Below are positions 44,685 through 56,541 of a stretch of 64,000 nt of DNA, in pieces (positions within the stretch are counted from its first letter, which is position 1; the number at the start of each line of letters is the position of its first letter). Source of the stretch: Cryptomeria japonica (lineage: Eukaryota; Streptophyta; Pinopsida; Cupressales; Cupressaceae); contig NC_081409.1 of assembly GCF_030272615.1 (NCBI RefSeq), positions 24,200,406-24,264,405 of the forward strand, written 5' to 3'. A program made the translations under genes and the position numbers. The notes beneath the pieces are model-generated. The model was not told the origin of the DNA. It saw only the letters and a program-made list of their open reading frames with translations, and searched no databases.

Positions 44685-47467
44685 TTTTTTTTTTATGAAT
44701 AGCAACAATTTGCATTAATTATAGATTAAAGTACATTATTCACAAAAAAGATAGGGGGATACAAGATCACCCCTCAAAATTCATACGGGCATAACTCGAA
44801 GAATCTAGAGAGCACGGGCAAAGTCCAGAGACAAAATAACAATAACAACAATAAAAGTCGCTAAGCAGCTAAAGCAGTGGCCGAGGGTTGCAAAGGGGGA
44901 TCTTTGTCCTCCTTGGGTCCCCATACATCAACGAGGCCAAGATTGTCATCCAGGAGGGACCAACTCTCATCACACAACAACTTCCTCCTTGTCTTCATCT
45001 TTGCGAGGTGGAGAGATGGCTAGATCAAGGCGCAAGAATAGCTTGGCCAAACTGGGCTAACCATTGTCCCCTCCAGAAATAGGCCAACCATTGGCACCTC
45101 CAGTTGGCGAAGCCACACCACCCCAACCCCAACTGACGGTAAAATGCTCGCGGACAAGGGAGGAGGAGCGCCACCTGTTGAAATCTCAGCCATCATCAGA
45201 GTGGCGATGAGTTTGTGATCGCGGGGTCTAGGAATGATGAGCGGAGGAGCTTCAACCATGTCGGTGACCGCGGGCAGGAGACCGATCCTAAGAAGTCGAG
45301 GTGTTAGGAGGCACTCTAGCAAACATACAAGGAGCATTATCCCAATGCTCTAGAAGTTACTAGAGGTAGGCCACTTCCAGATCAACCTTATATGTTTGCA
45401 CTTTAATCTAGAGCAAAACATTGTTAGAGATACATGCTTTATCATAAAGTGAGACCTTAACATCAAAAGAGTTGTGAGAAAAAATAACAGCATTTTTGTC
45501 TTTCAAAAGAGCAAAAAGAATCTCCACCCTAAAAGCATGCCAAATTTGAGAGAATTTAACGGGGAAGCTAGGGGGGTCCCCTAGAAGGGCCATATGCCAA
45601 GAAAAAGCTGCGGGATTGAAAGACCGAAAAAAATCATGAATCCAACTCCAAAAGGCTTGAGTGCATAGATACAAAACTAAAATAGGTGTATGAAAGATTT
45701 AGGTTGCCCACAGAAGGGACAAAATGGGTCAAGAATACCCAAATGTTTTAGGTGAGCGCCCAAAGGCAAGCCTTGGAAAAGAATGCACTAGGTAAAATGG
45801 GCAAGCTTGGGTTCAATAATAATAGACCAAATCAAAATGAATCTTCGTCTCCATGTGCTTGGAGAAGACTAGAGATGCCAATGTCGGTTTATAATTGACA
45901 CCATGGGAAGATGCAGAGAGCCAACGGTAACCTAGGCGAGGCTTGTAATTGTAAAAAGCAGTCATGGGTTACCATTGCCAGTCCTTCCACCAAGGTTTCA
46001 TTGAGTGAATACCTAACTTGTGTAGCATATTCAAAGGCAGAGCCAACACAACCAAATAAAACATCTATCAATTTGGTTAGATGAGTTGATACTGAGCTTA
46101 CATATCTTCCCGAGAGCGAATGTTCATAGTGACCCAAAAAGAGAGATCCTGAGGGGTACAAATGCCACACCTATGAAAGTGCATGGCACGAACCCCAAGG
46201 ACTCTGGCCAAAGAAATCCCTTGAAACTACATGAGAGGAGACCACCATATGTTATGTTGATTGAAAGAGAGCCCATCTCTAAAACCAAAACCGTTCCAAC
46301 AAAGTCAGGGCTTAACAACTTCCCAGGCATGCTAGATACTTTTGGCAACAAAAGTGCCTTCAATTTGAATGACCTCTTTCATAACCATAAGGGTTTGAAA
46401 TCTTATCCCCTTCCAATAAGGGTGCTTCACTGGATGTCTTGAAGAAATACAATGCCTAAGAAGAACCGTACAGGCCTCCGTGATAGAAACCATACATATG
46501 ACCCATTTAGCACAAAGAGCAAGACCTTGCTTCTAGGTGGAGAGCAACCCGAGCCCACCTAAGTCTCTCAGGAGACAACAAAACTCTCAGGACACTCTAT
46601 GAAAGCTAGTGTGAGAGGCCAAAGAAGCCCATAAGAAGTCTCACAAGAGCTTTTCCAGTTTTTGGTAAGAGGCTTTTGAAGGAGCCCAGCACGATGAGTA
46701 ATACACATGAGTGGCGGCAAGGATCTTAGAGAAAATTTGAAATTTCCCTGTAAGCGAAAACAGCTTGGTGATCCAAGGTGAGAAGTTTTTCTCAATTCTA
46801 GTTAGAACTGTATTCCAAAGATCCATTGGAAACTCCTGAAAAGCAAAGGGGATGCTTAGGAATCTGAATATTTCTCCACAACCAATCCACTTTTAGCTAA
46901 ATTGGAGAATCCATGAGGGATCTAGAAGAAAGGATTGTCAATAGTTTGAGGTTTTATACCATTGGATAACATACCTAGAGGCCAGACAAAAGGTATCAAA
47001 GTAGTGGAAAGCCTCTCACACATTTTGCTCATCCTCAATAAGAGTAAAAAAAGAGCCATTGACAAGCTGTGAAAGGGAATCGGGTAGGGCAATCCCTCTG
47101 ACTCTTCCTGTCGAATAGCATTGGCTAAAAGATACCCAAACCTTATTTTGCTAGAACATATGAAGAGGGAGCCAAGGGAAACTCTAGCAAATGGATCTAT
47201 GAAGGCCAAAAATAGAGGATTGGCGACCTTTAATGGTGATGCACGCAGAAGCATCATCGAAGAGCATGTTGACAGACTGGATAAAATGAGATCCAAAGCC
47301 AAGCACCTAAAGCATGGCAAGGATAAAGGGCCACTCGATTAGGCTTTGGCAAAGTCAATATTAACAAAATAACATTTTTCTTCAACTTCCTAGCCCATTC
47401 CATACCCTCCTAGACAACAATTATGTTGTCAAGGATAAAGTGAGACTTGATGAAGCCAACTTGCTTG
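44685..47467 (-). pseudogene. L1 ORF2 C-terminal half (RT palm/thumb, zf-RVT) and 3' UTR
   Basis: Broken frames encode QVGFIKSHFILDNIIVV near 47465-47410, LFDDASACITIKGRQSS around 47260, a GLxLPDSxSQLVNG-type palm region near 47100-47040, KFFS-type thumb text LTGKFQIFSKILAATHVYYS (46760-46690) and ASYQKLEKLL. The zinc-binding region reads LPLGAHLKHLGILDPFCPFC (about 45770-45710). The polymerase catalytic F/YADD box is not intact. The 3' part to 44695 is non-coding with a short poly(A). Confidence 0.85.
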
Positions 47468-47472
47468 GGACG

Positions 47473-49800
47473 TGTTGGTTGAAAATTTTGCAAACTAGGA
47501 GAGGTTACAAAATTGTGGTTTCAACCATAGCAAAATGAGATTAAATCTCTCCTAACTTCTAAGGGAAGGCTCCCCTTGTGATTCAGCACTCTACCTCTCT
47601 AAAATAAGATACAAGTTTCAACTTCTAATCTAATTTCGATGGTACATCATCCTATCCTCGTTTTTCAAAATAGATGTTATTCTTTTCCTCTTTTTTCAGG
47701 AAATAATTTACAATATAGAGCGGCAATAGTTCTTACAATTTCACTGTTACAAATTAACTTAGAAAGCAAGAATGATACAATATGGATAAGGAAAGAAGCA
47801 AAGTTTCTATAAAGGCACAAAGTCCTTTGTTGCTTCTGCGAGACTGGAAAGAGTGCTTAAGCTCAAAATCTTAAAACTCATTGTTGTCATATCAACCTTT
47901 TAACAAATACTACTGTAACCCAATGTGTTAAATAATAAAATCAAAGTAAAGCACAAAGTCTTCATTCTGACACCTAATTACACTTTCGATAATATTTTTC
48001 TAAAATGATAATATGAAGCTTAAAGTCCTCAAGTTATGATTTCCTTTTCCAAGATGACACAATAAAGCACAAAGTCTTCAAAGTGTTACGTTAATATATT
48101 TCAGCTAACTTTAACTTGAAAATATCAGTATGAAGCACAAAGTCTTCACAATGATATCACATTCACCAATTCCTAATTCTATTAACAAGAGCTGAAATAT
48201 GGCACAAAGTCCACAAACCAACAATTGCCTCTACTCTTTAACAATATCTTCTCAACCACACCTTTACTTGAGCAAAATAAGAATTTATAATGAAAATGAC
48301 ATAAGAACACTCTCTCACCATAAACCACAAATGAATCCAACACAAAGTTTGGATGCCAAAGATTTCTTGTTATTTCATCAAGTTTGTCAAATCATAATAG
48401 GAATACAAATTTTCACTTTTTCTCTTCACTTCGGCAGAGTTTTGGCATATAGATTAAAGATTCTAGATCCAAAAAGATCAAGGAAGATAGATCCTCAAAG
48501 ATCCTTATTACAATGAAAATCCTCATATATAGAGGAGAGGTGCAACATGAATCTAGGAAAGTTGCAACTAATTTGTGACCAAGTCAAAGGTAGTGTTCGA
48601 TTTGACTTAGGACATGTGCAAGTTCTGGATGCAAAAAATTGAATACAAAATGATAGTTGAGGTGTCAATTGAGATTACAAAATGACACTAGGCTAGAGAT
48701 GCATAAAAATGACTTTTGGAGCCTCGTCTTGTTCATCATTATCTCTATTTTTCTTCAAAAAACCTTCATATTGTCTCAAGGTGGCTTGTATTTCACAGTC
48801 ATCCGGTCCCAATGTGTTGAATCTAGTATCTGGAGTGGAGTTGCAGAAATGGATTTGAAGAATTCCTAGAGTTGGACAAAAAAGACCAAAGATGTGGTTC
48901 ATGAAGTGCATTTCCGACTTATAAGTCCAATTTGCATTTGGGAAGGGTCAACAATCATATAGGTGCATATCAAACTTACAAGTTTGAAATGCACTTATGC
49001 AAAAAAACAAAGGAAAGAAACTATCTTTGGTGTGAAGCGGAGTTATAACCCTGATTTACACCTAAGAAAGAATCATGGTGCAAGTCAGGGTTACAACCCT
49101 GATTCGCACCAACTCTTAGCACTTGGAAAAAAATGCAAAAGGAAAATGGTGTCGGTTGGGGTATAACCCCAACATACACCGTTATAGGGAGACTTGATGT
49201 AGATCGGGTTTATAGCCTTGATATACACTGTTGGGTAAGGCCTCGGTGTAGGTCGGGGTTACGGCCTCGACATGCACCATTTTGAGAGGACTTAGTGTAG
49301 GTTGGGGTTACGGCCCTGATCTACACTAGAATGGGCAGACTTGGTGCAAGTCAGGGTTATAACTCTGCCTTGCACTAGAAAGGGAGAACTTGATGTAAGT
49401 CAGGGTTGTAACTCCGACTTGCAACAAAATGAAAGGACTTGGTGTAGGTCGAGCTTATAACCTTGACATGCACCAAAAACATGACTTGGTTATGAAGTGG
49501 TATAAATTGGGGTTACAAACCTGATTTGCACCAGACCTTAAAAATGTGAAAGGAAGTGTAATTTTGGTTTGTAACCTCGATTTACACGTGTGCGCATAAA
49601 AGAGGTGCAATTCACGTTTGTGAACCTGATTTACACTAAAACAAAAAAACTAACTTAAAAGACCCAAAAAATGACTAGAACCTCTGAATTGAGAATCGAG
49701 CGTCCTAAATCATGCATGAGGGGAAATGAATACCACCTCAATAAGCATGCTTAGAGCACATGGGCTACAAATTCGACAAAATTTGTAGCTATTGTCCTCA
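47473..49800 (-). repeat. 3' LTR of the gag-only gypsy-type element
   Basis: Matches 51914 to about 54210 with scattered substitutions. It contains a 65-75-bp spaced motif gcacaaagtcttc (47815-48340) and the hairpin array at 49029-49636. The end next to the internal region (about 49790-49815) differs from the other LTR: the last ~18 bp word is in the opposite orientation. Confidence 0.88.
49029..49636. repeat. Array of about 12 imperfect palindromes in the 3' LTR
   Basis: About twelve ~33-nt units, spaced 45-60 bp apart, have the form GGTGYAxGTCGGGGTT / AACCCCGACxTRCACC. A clear example is 49078-49110, where GGTGCAAGTCAGGG pairs with CCCTGATTCGCACC. Each unit can form its own hairpin. The same array is at 53436-54044. 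Confidence 0.9.
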
Positions 49801-50242
49801 TTTTTGGTTGGCTCTAACTGGGGAACTTCCTTCAATCACTGGAATAATTGAAGGGAGAAGAATCCAGAACTCTAAGTGCCAAGTTATCATCCATTAGGCT
49901 ACAAAGTCAAGCAACAAAAGATATAAAAGACAAGAAGGATGAAAAGACTTACCTAAAAACAACCTATTGAAACAAGACTCAACTTTCTGCAATTGTACTT
50001 ATTGGAAAGGGAAACTAACCTAACGTAAAGACAAACCAACAACAAGAAATCCTTCAAATGAATCCATTAACTGGTATTCCAAAGTAGCTATCTTTCTTCA
50101 GCAAGGTGTCATGTTTGACATGATCATAGACCGTTAAGTGTAGATGTAGCATGATCAATAGTACAATGAGATGATGCACTGCTTCTTGGAAGAAATTAAC
50201 AAATGAACTTTCCTCCTCAAGCTGATCATATGTAGTGTTGCT
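49801..50242. other. 3' internal region of the gag-only element, non-coding
   Basis: About 440 bp between the gag frame and the 3' LTR. No pol domain, no clear polypurine tract. The near-border sequence is ccaaaaatgaggacaa on the minus strand. Confidence 0.5.
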
Positions 50243-51780
50243 CTAGAGTGGATCAATGAATTTTGATTTCTCTTGCTCAACTGTAAATGCATGCTTGATT
50301 TCATGTTCATATGTGTCCTCATGTCCAGGTTCAAGTGTGACTTTTGACATCTTGTTAGCTTCCAACCAAGCTAGATGTCTTATAGGACATCCTCTTGATA
50401 TGACAATCTCTGACCTCTTCTTTCCTATTGTGCCTTTATCAACTAATTCTTTAACCACAACCTCATGTTGAGTGGAATGAGTTTCCTCTTGTGATCCAAG
50501 TGAAAACATGGCTGCACTACTTGCTTCATCATGTTGTTCACAAACTTCAAATTTGGGATAATTGTCATCAAGAATTGAGCAAAACTCCTCTATTATGCTT
50601 GTGAAAAGGTCTTCATCAAGTTCCTTGGTAGTTCTTTCATGCATAATATGTTCAATTTAATGACCTTGAAATATAGATGCTTTCTTCTCATCTTGTTTAC
50701 TTTGAATGGTACCTTCATGCATATTCATCTTTTCACATCTCATGATGTGATGATCCTCCTTTACTGACACTTTGGCAAAGTGACTTTCATCACCTTGTTG
50801 TGTATTGCCCATGTTATCTTTCTCAACAACTCCTTGATAATGCATTGACCAGATATGAGAGTCGCCAACTATGTCTACTTCCTCCTTTTGGAAGAGATTA
50901 GCAAGACCACTTTGTTTAGATTCAGAGTTCTCTACTGTCGTACTTGCTGGTGGTGCCTCAAGTACAAGCTTTTCTAGTGGTGATGGAAGCTCATTTTGGT
51001 TCCTTGCATCATAATTAGAAGCAATATTTGGATAAGTCCTTGGGATATCTTTGTAAGAGATAAAATAATAACCTTGTGATAACTGCTTCTTAAGGGTTAA
51101 CACTTCATTATCTAGCCTCTGCACCATAGGATCTGTTCTATAGGTAGAAAATGATTCCAAAGGAGAATTTTCTGTAAACCCATTTGGCTCTATCTTTATT
51201 TTACCCGCAAGGATAAGATCATCTTCAACCTCAACTACTAGGGTTTTTGCAACTACAAGGTCTCTCAGAATTGCCCTTCTCAACAAGAAACTCACCTTAG
51301 GAAACTGAGAGTTGATGAAGAAGCACTTCAAATATTCAGTAGTGGGTTGAGCCACCGTTGGAATTCTATTAGACAACTTGTTAAATTTAGCAACAAACTC
51401 CCACATGGGTTCATGTAGTTCTTTTTTCATTTGAGTCAATTGTGCTAACAATGCATGAGCACTTCTGTAGGCTTGAACCTCTCTTCAAACTTTGTTTTGA
51501 GTGTTTGCCAATTAGTGATGGTTTGTGGTGCAAGATGGTAGAACCAGTCAATAGAAGCACCTTGGAATGTTTTAATCAATAATCTCATTGAAACATCTTC
51601 ATGTTCAACTCCAAGAACACCACATACAATGTAGAAAGCAACAATGTGTTCATTTGGATGTTGTTTTCCATCTCCATAAAACTTGGTAATATTCTTCTGT
51701 GAGCCATCAAGAAGAGCATGTAGTGGTGGAGTTAGACTCAATGGACCAAAAGCATTCCCCCAAGGACCTTGGGAAGCCAT
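50243..51780 (-). pseudogene. Ty3/gypsy-type gag of the gag-only element
   Basis: Begins at ATG 51780 (MASQGPWGNAFG). The first block (to 51445) contains the retrotransposon gag core: ASIDWFYHLAPQTITNWQTL and FEERF. One frameshift near 51448 leads to the second block 51451-50657 (264 aa), which continues the gag helices and ends in a polar region. A stop follows, then a third block, 50644-50243 (133 aa, acidic). No zinc knuckle, protease, RT or integrase is seen. The core matches Ty3/gypsy gag; function would be particle assembly and RNA packaging. Confidence 0.8.
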
Positions 51781-51889
51781 TTTACATGTCCTTGGTGAAA
51801 ACTTGACAAATTACAAGAAAAGAAATTACAATGAATAGGATATTGGTATACTTCAACCAAAAGCATGAGGCCTTTGGATGCATATCGTA

Positions 51890-51907
51890 TCCCCGACAGA
51901 GTCACCA
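51890..51907 (-). other. Primer binding site, probably tRNA-Arg type
   Basis: TGGTGACTCTGTCGGGGA on the minus strand lies about 6 bp inside the 5' LTR. It resembles the TGGCGACTC...GGGGA primer site that I recall for Tat/Ogre-lineage gypsy elements (complement of tRNA-Arg), with two or more differences. Confidence 0.6.
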
Positions 51908-51913
51908 AAAAAG

Positions 51914-54237
51914 TGTTGGTTGAAAATTTTGCAAACTAGGATAGTGTACGAAATTGTGGTTTCAACCACAATAAAATGATATTTAATCTCTCCTAATTTC
52001 TAAGGGAAGACTCCCCCTATGATTCACTACTCTACCTCTCTAAAATAAGATACAAGTTTCAACTTCTAATCTAATTTGGGCGGTACATCATCCTATCCTC
52101 TTTTTTCAAGATAGATGTTATTATTTTCCTCTTTTTTCGAGAAAGAATTTATAATATAGAACAACAATAATTCTTACAATTTCTCTGTTACAAATTAGCT
52201 TAGAAAGCAAGAATGATACAATATGGATAAGGAAAGAAGCAAACTTTCTATAAAGACACAAAGTCCTTCATTGCTTCTCTGGAATGGGAAAGAGTACTTA
52301 AGCTCAAAGTCTTAAAACTCATTGTTGTCCTATCAACCTTTTAACAAATACTACAGTAACCCCATGTCTTAATTAAGAAAATCAAAGTAAAGCACAAAGT
52401 CTTCAATCTGACACCTAATTACACTTTAGATAATATTTTTCTGAAATGATAATATGAAGCTCAAACTCCTCAAGTTATGATTTACTTTTACAAGATGACA
52501 CAATAAAGCACAAAGTCTTCAAAGTGTTACCTTACTATATTTTAGCTAACTTTAACTTGAAAATATCAATATGAAGCACAAAGTCTTTACAATGATATCA
52601 CATTCACCAATTCCTATTTCTATTAACAAGAGTTGAAATATGGCACAAAGTCCACAAACCAACAATTGCCTCTACTCTTTAACAATATCTTCTCAACCAC
52701 ATCTTTACTTGAGAAAAATAAGAATTTATAATGAAAATAACATAAGAACACTCTCACCATAAACCATAAATGAATCCAACATAAAGTCTGGATGCCAAAG
52801 CTTTCTTCTTATTTCATCAAGTTTGTCAAATTGCAATAGGAACACAAAGTTTCACTTTTTCTCTTCACTTCAAAAAAGTTTTGGCATATAGATTAAAGAT
52901 TCTAGATCCAAAAAGATCAAGAAGATAGATCCTTAAAGATCCTTATTACAATGAAAATCCTCATGTATATAGAGGAGAGGTGTAGCATGAAACTAGGAAA
53001 GTTAAACAGCTAATTTGTGACCAAGTCAAAGGTAGAGTTCAATTTGATTTAGGACACGTGCAAGTTCTGGATGCAAAAAATTGAATACAAAATGACACTT
53101 GAGGCATCAATTGAGATTATAAAATGACACTAGGCTAGAGATTCATAAAAATGACTTTTGGAGCCTTGCCTTGTTCATCATTGTCTCCATTTTTCTTTAA
53201 GAAATTTTCATATTGTTGCAAGGTAGCCTACATTTCACAATCATCTTGTCCCAATGTGTTGAATCTAGCATCTGGAGTGGAGTTGCAGAAATGGATTTGA
53301 AGAATTCCCAGAGTTGGACAAAAAAGACCAAAGATGTGGTTCATGAAGTGCATTTCAGACTTATAAGTTTGATTTGCATTTGGGAAGGGTCAACAATCAT
53401 ATACCTATGTAAAAAAAGGGAAAGAAATTATCTTTGGTGCGAATCAGGGTTATAACCTTTATTTACACCTGAGAAAGAATCATGGTGCAAGTCAAGGTTA
53501 CAACCCCAATTAGCACCAAATCTTAGCACTTGGAAAAAAACACAAAAGGAAAATGGTGTGGGTTGGGGTTATAACCTTGACATACACCGTTATAGGTAAA
53601 CTCGATGTAGATCGAGGTTATAGCCCTAATATACACCATTGGGTAAGGCCTTGGTGTAGGTCGGGGTTACGACGTCGACATGCACAATTTTGAGAAGACT
53701 TAGTGTAGGTTGGGGTTACAGTCCCGATCTACACCAAAATGGGCAGACTTGGTGTAGGTCAGAGTTATAACTCCGCCTTGCACCAGAAAGGGAGAACTTG
53801 GTGTAAGTTGGGGTTGTAACTCCAACTTGCACCAAAATGGGAGGACTTGGTGTAGGTCAGTCTTATAATCTCAACATGCACCAAAAATAGGACTTGGTTA
53901 TGAAGTGATGTAAATCAAGGTTAAAAACCTGATTTGCATTGGACCTTACAAATTTGAAAGAAAGTGTAATTCGGGTTTGTAACCCTGATTTACACTTGTG
54001 TGCATAAAAGAGGTGTAATTGGATTTGTAAACCCGATTTACACCAAAACACAAAAACTAACTTAAGAGACCCAAAAAGGACTAGAACCTCTGAATTGAGA
54101 ATCAAGGGTCCTAAATCACACATGAGACCCAAAATGAAGACTACCTTGAAAAGCGTTCTTAGAGAACATGGGCTACAAATTGGATAGAAGTTGTAGGGGT
54201 TATCTTGTTTTTGTGACATAGCCAAAAATGAGGACAA
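51914..54237 (-). repeat. 5' LTR of the gag-only gypsy-type element
   Basis: 2324 bp. On the minus strand it starts TGTCCTCATTTTTGGCTATG and ends CAACCAACA. It carries the same gcacaaagtc motif series and the hairpin array 53436-54044. Confidence 0.9.
53436..54044. repeat. Array of about 12 imperfect palindromes in the 5' LTR
   Basis: Same layout and length (~608 bp) as 49029-49636. Individual arms have changed: some pairs show changes on both arms, others only on one. Confidence 0.9.
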
Positions 54238-54242
54238 CGTGA

Positions 54243-54610
54243 CACACAATCTGAGGAAGCAGATGTCTAATTTTCAAAGCCAAAGATTTGGAAATCATTT
54301 TGTACAAGAAATTAAGGAGAGTGATAGGCCGCTAGTTACAAATCTCCTCCTTTAGGTATAAATTTAATATTTTCCCTTGTTAATTAATTGTCCTAAAGAT
54401 CGGTTCCAAAAAGGTTATTGATAGACTTTAAGCAAGTCAAGACCCACACAATACCACAAGGCTTTATAAAATTCACAAGGAAAACCATCACAACCAATAT
54501 ATTTATCATTAGCCATAGAAAAACTACTTCCTTGAGATCATCAATGGTGAGCATTTGATCACAGAAAGCTCTTTGGGCCTCTGACAACTGAGAAGGCACA
54601 ATAAAGAGGC
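54243..54610 (-). pseudogene. L1 ORF2, start of the reverse transcriptase
   Basis: The frame at 54599-54393 includes LSEAQRAFCDQMLTIDDLKEV, the conserved entry to plant L1 RT domains. The following frame reads RPITLLNFLYKMISKSLALK and RHLLPQIV up to the LTR insertion. The text continues at 47467 on the far side of the inserted element. Confidence 0.85.
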
Positions 54611-55199
54611 AATCTTGAAGAGCTTTGTCACTTTCCAGAGAGGGGCATAAGTAGTAAAAACCTTCTCATAATGGTTCACAAATGCTCACAAGATATTCAG
54701 TAGCTCAAAGAGAACCATGTGGCCCTTCATAATGTGCATAATATTGCGTGAGGAATGATGGGCTCAAAAAGTTGAAAAAATTCTTTAGAGGCGCAATCTG
54801 CCACCTTAATCCTGTGAATTTTATCCTTAATCTAAGCACCACAGGCTGCATAACTATCAACAACTTGCTTCTAATGGTGAAGTTCTACAACCTGGACCTG
54901 GAGAGCATGAGAGAAAGGGTTGGCACACAAATCCTCCACGTCATGATGGAGATTTGCAACAGTGGCTTCATATGACCAACAATAGAAAATGGCAAGTTGT
55001 CGACCATAAATTCTGAGGAAATGAGTCATGCACTCGATAGCCCCATTCCACCAGTCAATCTACCTATGAGATTGAGTTGCACAACTTTCAAGATTCTAAA
55101 CCCATTGAATGTGATCCACTATGGAGGGATGACTTAGCAAATAAGTGTTAAACAAAATTCTTAGGTGGGTGAATAGTACTAACTTTCCAAACAATATTA

Positions 55200-55930
55200 A
55201 ATTGTATGGGAAAGTGGTTTGACAAGGTGATGTCAGAGAGAAGCTTAACCGGGAGATCATAACAGATCTCAAAAGAAAAGAAAGATTGTGTCTTAATCAT
55301 GGCATGATCAAGTTATTTAAAATTTTTGTCAGAGCCATCCCAAAAATTACTCCACACATGCCAAACACAATTGGGACAACGGTGGTCTGTATTGGGGTCA
55401 TAAAGGGCCAATTTATTTCTCATATAAAACCACTCTTCTTGCTCGCCAATTGTCCAATGAAAAGGAATTAAACCCTCCTTTCTAGAGGCAACTTCCACCA
55501 CATTGAAACCACAACACAAAACCTAAGTAGTAGGTGGTAGAGAATCAAAAAGCCACCACCATAGACAAGATCTCTCAACAACATCATTGGAAGCATAAAC
55601 ATTAATGATCTCGAAAGAATGATTGTCCATAGACAAAAGGATCTAGACCACTTGTTGAGTAAGATCCGAACCATGCACCACGATGCAAGACTGCTAACAT
55701 GTCGCAAGAAAAGTAACAACACCTCCCTGACCCGCTTCATGCTTTGAAGCAAAAACTAGGCTAGCTGACCAAATAACATGACATGCAACATCCATGAGAA
55801 ATGAAGAAATTTTAATTTTATGAAGGAAAAGAATATCTAAACCAAGAAATATTTGTCATGTATCCCTCACAAAATACTTCCCAGTGGGGTCAATAAGACC
55901 ATGAACATTCCATGATAAGAAATTCATAAA
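55200..55930 (-). pseudogene. L1 ORF2 endonuclease domain
   Basis: Starts MNFLSWNVHGLIDP at about 55930, the usual N-terminus of plant L1 AP-like endonuclease. It continues with DILFLHKIK, then IINVYASNDVVERS and WVLCCGFNVVE (the catalytic GDFN is changed to GFN). The text LSDITLSNHFPI near 55240-55205 matches the SDH motif, here SNH. The endonuclease nicks target DNA for target-primed reverse transcription; at least two catalytic motifs are changed here. Confidence 0.85.
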
Positions 55931-56275
55931 TAAATTTATTACATGTTATCCTCATCCTCGAGAGAGGATAAACTATTTTATAAGAATTTTGAATTGTTTT
56001 GAAGACCAAAGTGATGAACTCAATGTTTTCCAAGAGCATGACCACCATCTGTATTGTGCCTAGAATGGTTGCACAAGCGAAGAGAGTAGTGGGTTGACCT
56101 AAAACTACTATTGTTGGGGAGGGGTGCGAAACCAAACAGGGTGAGTACCACTATCACGAGCCAAGTCCTTCCTCTAAGAAATAGAGTTTGAAATAATATA
56201 TTGGGTGGATGGTTTGGGATGTGATTATGCATACGACTGTACTAGTTTCTTTTCTAGTTGCAGCTATGGCTAAGA

Positions 56276-56518
56276 CTACGAAGCAACAATAGCCGGTTGT
56301 TTCTGAGAACCCGTAGTATGATTTCCTTTGTGGCTGAGAGTAATCCAACTCTCTTCAATTTTAGCAGGCTTTGAAGACTGAGAATGTTTAGGCTCTTTTG
56401 AGGGAGACTTCACCTTGGGGGAAGCCAAAGGACAATCCTTAATCTTGTGTTCCGAAGATTGACAACAAAAATAAGTATTCGATAGAGTCAAGTAAAGCAC
56501 CTTTTGGGTGTGACACAA
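56276..56518 (-). pseudogene. L1 ORF1 C-terminal zinc-knuckle fragment
   Basis: 81 codons with CCQSSEHKIKDCP followed by a Lys/Ser/Pro-rich tail. This is the CCHC end of plant L1 ORF1 (RNA-binding chaperone-type protein). It lies in the right place upstream of the endonuclease. The rest of ORF1 is cut off by the repeat that begins at 56542. Confidence 0.7.
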
Positions 56519-56541
56519 ACCACCAATATAAATATCAATAG

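Larger units (their letters stand above)
47473..54237 (-). mobile_element. Gag-only LTR retrotransposon (Ty3/gypsy type) with 2.3-kb LTRs
   Basis: Two long direct repeats, 47473 to about 49800 (3' LTR) and 51914-54237 (5' LTR, 2324 bp), flank a 2.1-kb internal region with a minus-strand gag and no pol. Both start (plus strand) with tgttggttgaaaattttgca. The flanks share ACGTG (47470-47474 and 54238-54242), overlapping the LTR end by up to 3 bp, so borders are uncertain by a few bases. It interrupts the RT of the L1 element. Lacking protease, RT and integrase, it must depend on a partner element. Confidence 0.88.
44685..56518 (-). mobile_element. L1-type LINE, decayed, split by an LTR element
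   Basis: A non-LTR retrotransposon read right to left: ORF1 zinc-knuckle end (56518-56276), endonuclease (55930-55200), start of RT (54610-54243), an inserted LTR element (54237-47473), rest of RT (47467-46600), C-terminal zinc region (about 45800-45690) and a 3' UTR ending in a poly(A) tail, seen as a run of ten T on the plus strand at 44685-44694. The RT frame is continuous in sense across the inserted element. All parts carry stops and frameshifts. The 5' end is unclear because another LTR-like repeat begins at 56542. Confidence 0.88.

Noticed and set aside
45020-45674. Minus-strand frames of 105 and 88 aa as separate genes
   Set aside because: They fall in the 3' part of the L1 element, in frames other than the recognisable ORF2 text, and have no motif.
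49029-49636. CRISPR-like reading of the palindromic repeat array
   Set aside because: Repeats are degenerate, spacing varies, they occur in both LTRs of a retrotransposon, and the host is eukaryotic.
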